A stretch of 5,946 nt of DNA, taken from positions 1 through 5,946 of the forward strand of contig CAZFDE010000119.1 of assembly GCA_964517795.1 (NCBI GenBank), in the 5' to 3' direction. The stretch is from CAZFDE01 sp964517795. Lineage in GTDB: Bacteria > Planctomycetota > Phycisphaerae > Sedimentisphaerales > Anaerobacaceae. The position numbers were made by a program, and so were the translations under genes. Positions within the stretch are counted from its first letter, which is position 1; the number at the start of each line of letters is the position of its first letter. Below are positions 5,693-5,946 of this stretch, in pieces. Below the pieces are notes generated by a model. The model was not told the DNA's origin. It was given only the letters and a program-made list of their open reading frames with translations, and did not search any database.

Positions 5693-5946
5693 ATGCGCAT
5701 GAGATTTGAAACGTTTTGGATCAATCCGAGTGCTTGGTCAGTGCCAGAAGATGAACAGGAACATGTGCCAACTCATATGTTCCTGTCTTCTCGTTCATCT
5801 TTTGGTTATAAAGCGAAAAACCTCCTTAGCTGGTGTGAAGCGCCAATTAAAGATTTAAGGTCATACAACTCCGCACCGCTGGGACATCTGTCGATAAAAT
5901 TCGCCACCCCCATGGGGGTGGCAGGAGCTTCAGCCATGACCAGAAA
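5693..5946 (+). CDS. Unrecognised open reading frame, 3' end outside window
   Basis: A frame of 84 codons stays open from ATG 5693 to the window edge, starting MRMRFETFWINPSAWSVPED. An in-frame TAG lies at 5684-5686, so the start is ATG 5693 or ATG 5699. I do not recognise the family. No signal peptide or membrane segment is visible; the last part, PLGHLSIKFATPMGVAGA, is the most protein-like stretch. AGGAGG at 5671-5676 is 16 bases from the ATG, too far for a normal ribosome site. Two strong inverted repeats (5748-5801 and 5903-5922) fall inside the frame, and the second encodes ATPMGVA on both strands, which is unusual for coding DNA. It may be a real gene start, or a structured non-coding or mobile-element end with an accidental open frame. 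Confidence 0.38.
   Translation, partial: MRMRFETFWINPSAWSVPEDEQEHVPTHMFLSSRSSFGYKAKNLLSWCEAPIKDLRSYNSAPLGHLSIKFATPMGVAGASAMTR
5748..5801. repeat. Long interrupted inverted repeat (strong hairpin)
   Basis: CAGGAACATGTG (5756-5767) pairs with CATATGTTCCTG (5774-5785), 12 positions with one G-U in the plus-strand RNA and a 6-base loop. An outer stem AAGATGAA (5748-5755) pairs with TTCATCTT (5794-5801) after an 8-base bulge on the right side. In all, 20 positions can pair. The size is well beyond chance expectation for coding sequence. Confidence 0.75.
5903..5922. repeat. Perfect 20-bp GC-rich palindrome
   Basis: GCCACCCCCATGGGGGTGGC is its own reverse complement, giving an 8-bp GC-rich stem with a CATG loop. 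Read leftward it is followed by GAATTTTATC, a weak T tract, so it could be a minus-strand terminator of a gene to the right. It could also be a REP-like element, a mobile-element end or part of a structured RNA. Confidence 0.7.

Noticed and set aside
5806..5946. Minus-strand frame of 46 codons open to the right edge and ending at TAA 5806
   Set aside because: Short, antisense to the plus-strand frame, no family recognised. Kept only as a possibility that a leftward gene ends here.

Overview
The window (about 48% GC) holds seven protein-coding loci, two of them cut by the window edges. Most are ordinary bacterial housekeeping and fermentation genes. The set is phosphoketolase plus acetate kinase, a TrkA-C membrane protein, a DUF502 membrane protein, an L-lactate dehydrogenase and an M50/CBS membrane protease. 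It suggests a fermentative or facultative anaerobic bacterium. A planctomycete (Phycisphaerae-like) or deltaproteobacterial lineage is possible, but this is weakly supported; Shine-Dalgarno (SD) sequences are inconsistent, strong before some genes and absent before others.

Layout: (1) 1-2537, plus strand: the C-terminal end of phosphoketolase (xfp), then ackA, then a small three-helix membrane protein ending in an RCK_C (TrkA-C) domain. Phosphoketolase makes acetyl phosphate from xylulose-5-P or fructose-6-P, and acetate kinase converts it to acetate and ATP, so the first two genes form one pathway. (2) 2548-3152, minus strand: a DUF502 protein read convergently, with its first 37-38 codons in a different frame from the rest at a run of six G. 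(3) 3180-3244: two GC-rich hairpins, the second followed by six T on the minus strand, ending the upstream unit. (4) 3255-5386, minus strand: an M50 site-2-type protease with a CBS pair, then L-LDH 29 bp downstream, a probable two-gene operon. (5) 5387-5692: an AT-rich intergenic stretch between divergent units, with a possible plus-strand promoter and a palindrome. (6) 5693-5946, plus strand: the start of an unrecognised open frame running off the window, which also contains two strong inverted repeats.

No tRNA, rRNA, CRISPR array or recognisable transposase is visible. The points most worth checking are the frameshift in the DUF502 gene, the pore-loop-like motif in the TrkA-C protein, and the right-hand end, where an unknown frame and strong DNA/RNA hairpins coincide. 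I did not find convincing evidence of a new multi-gene system.
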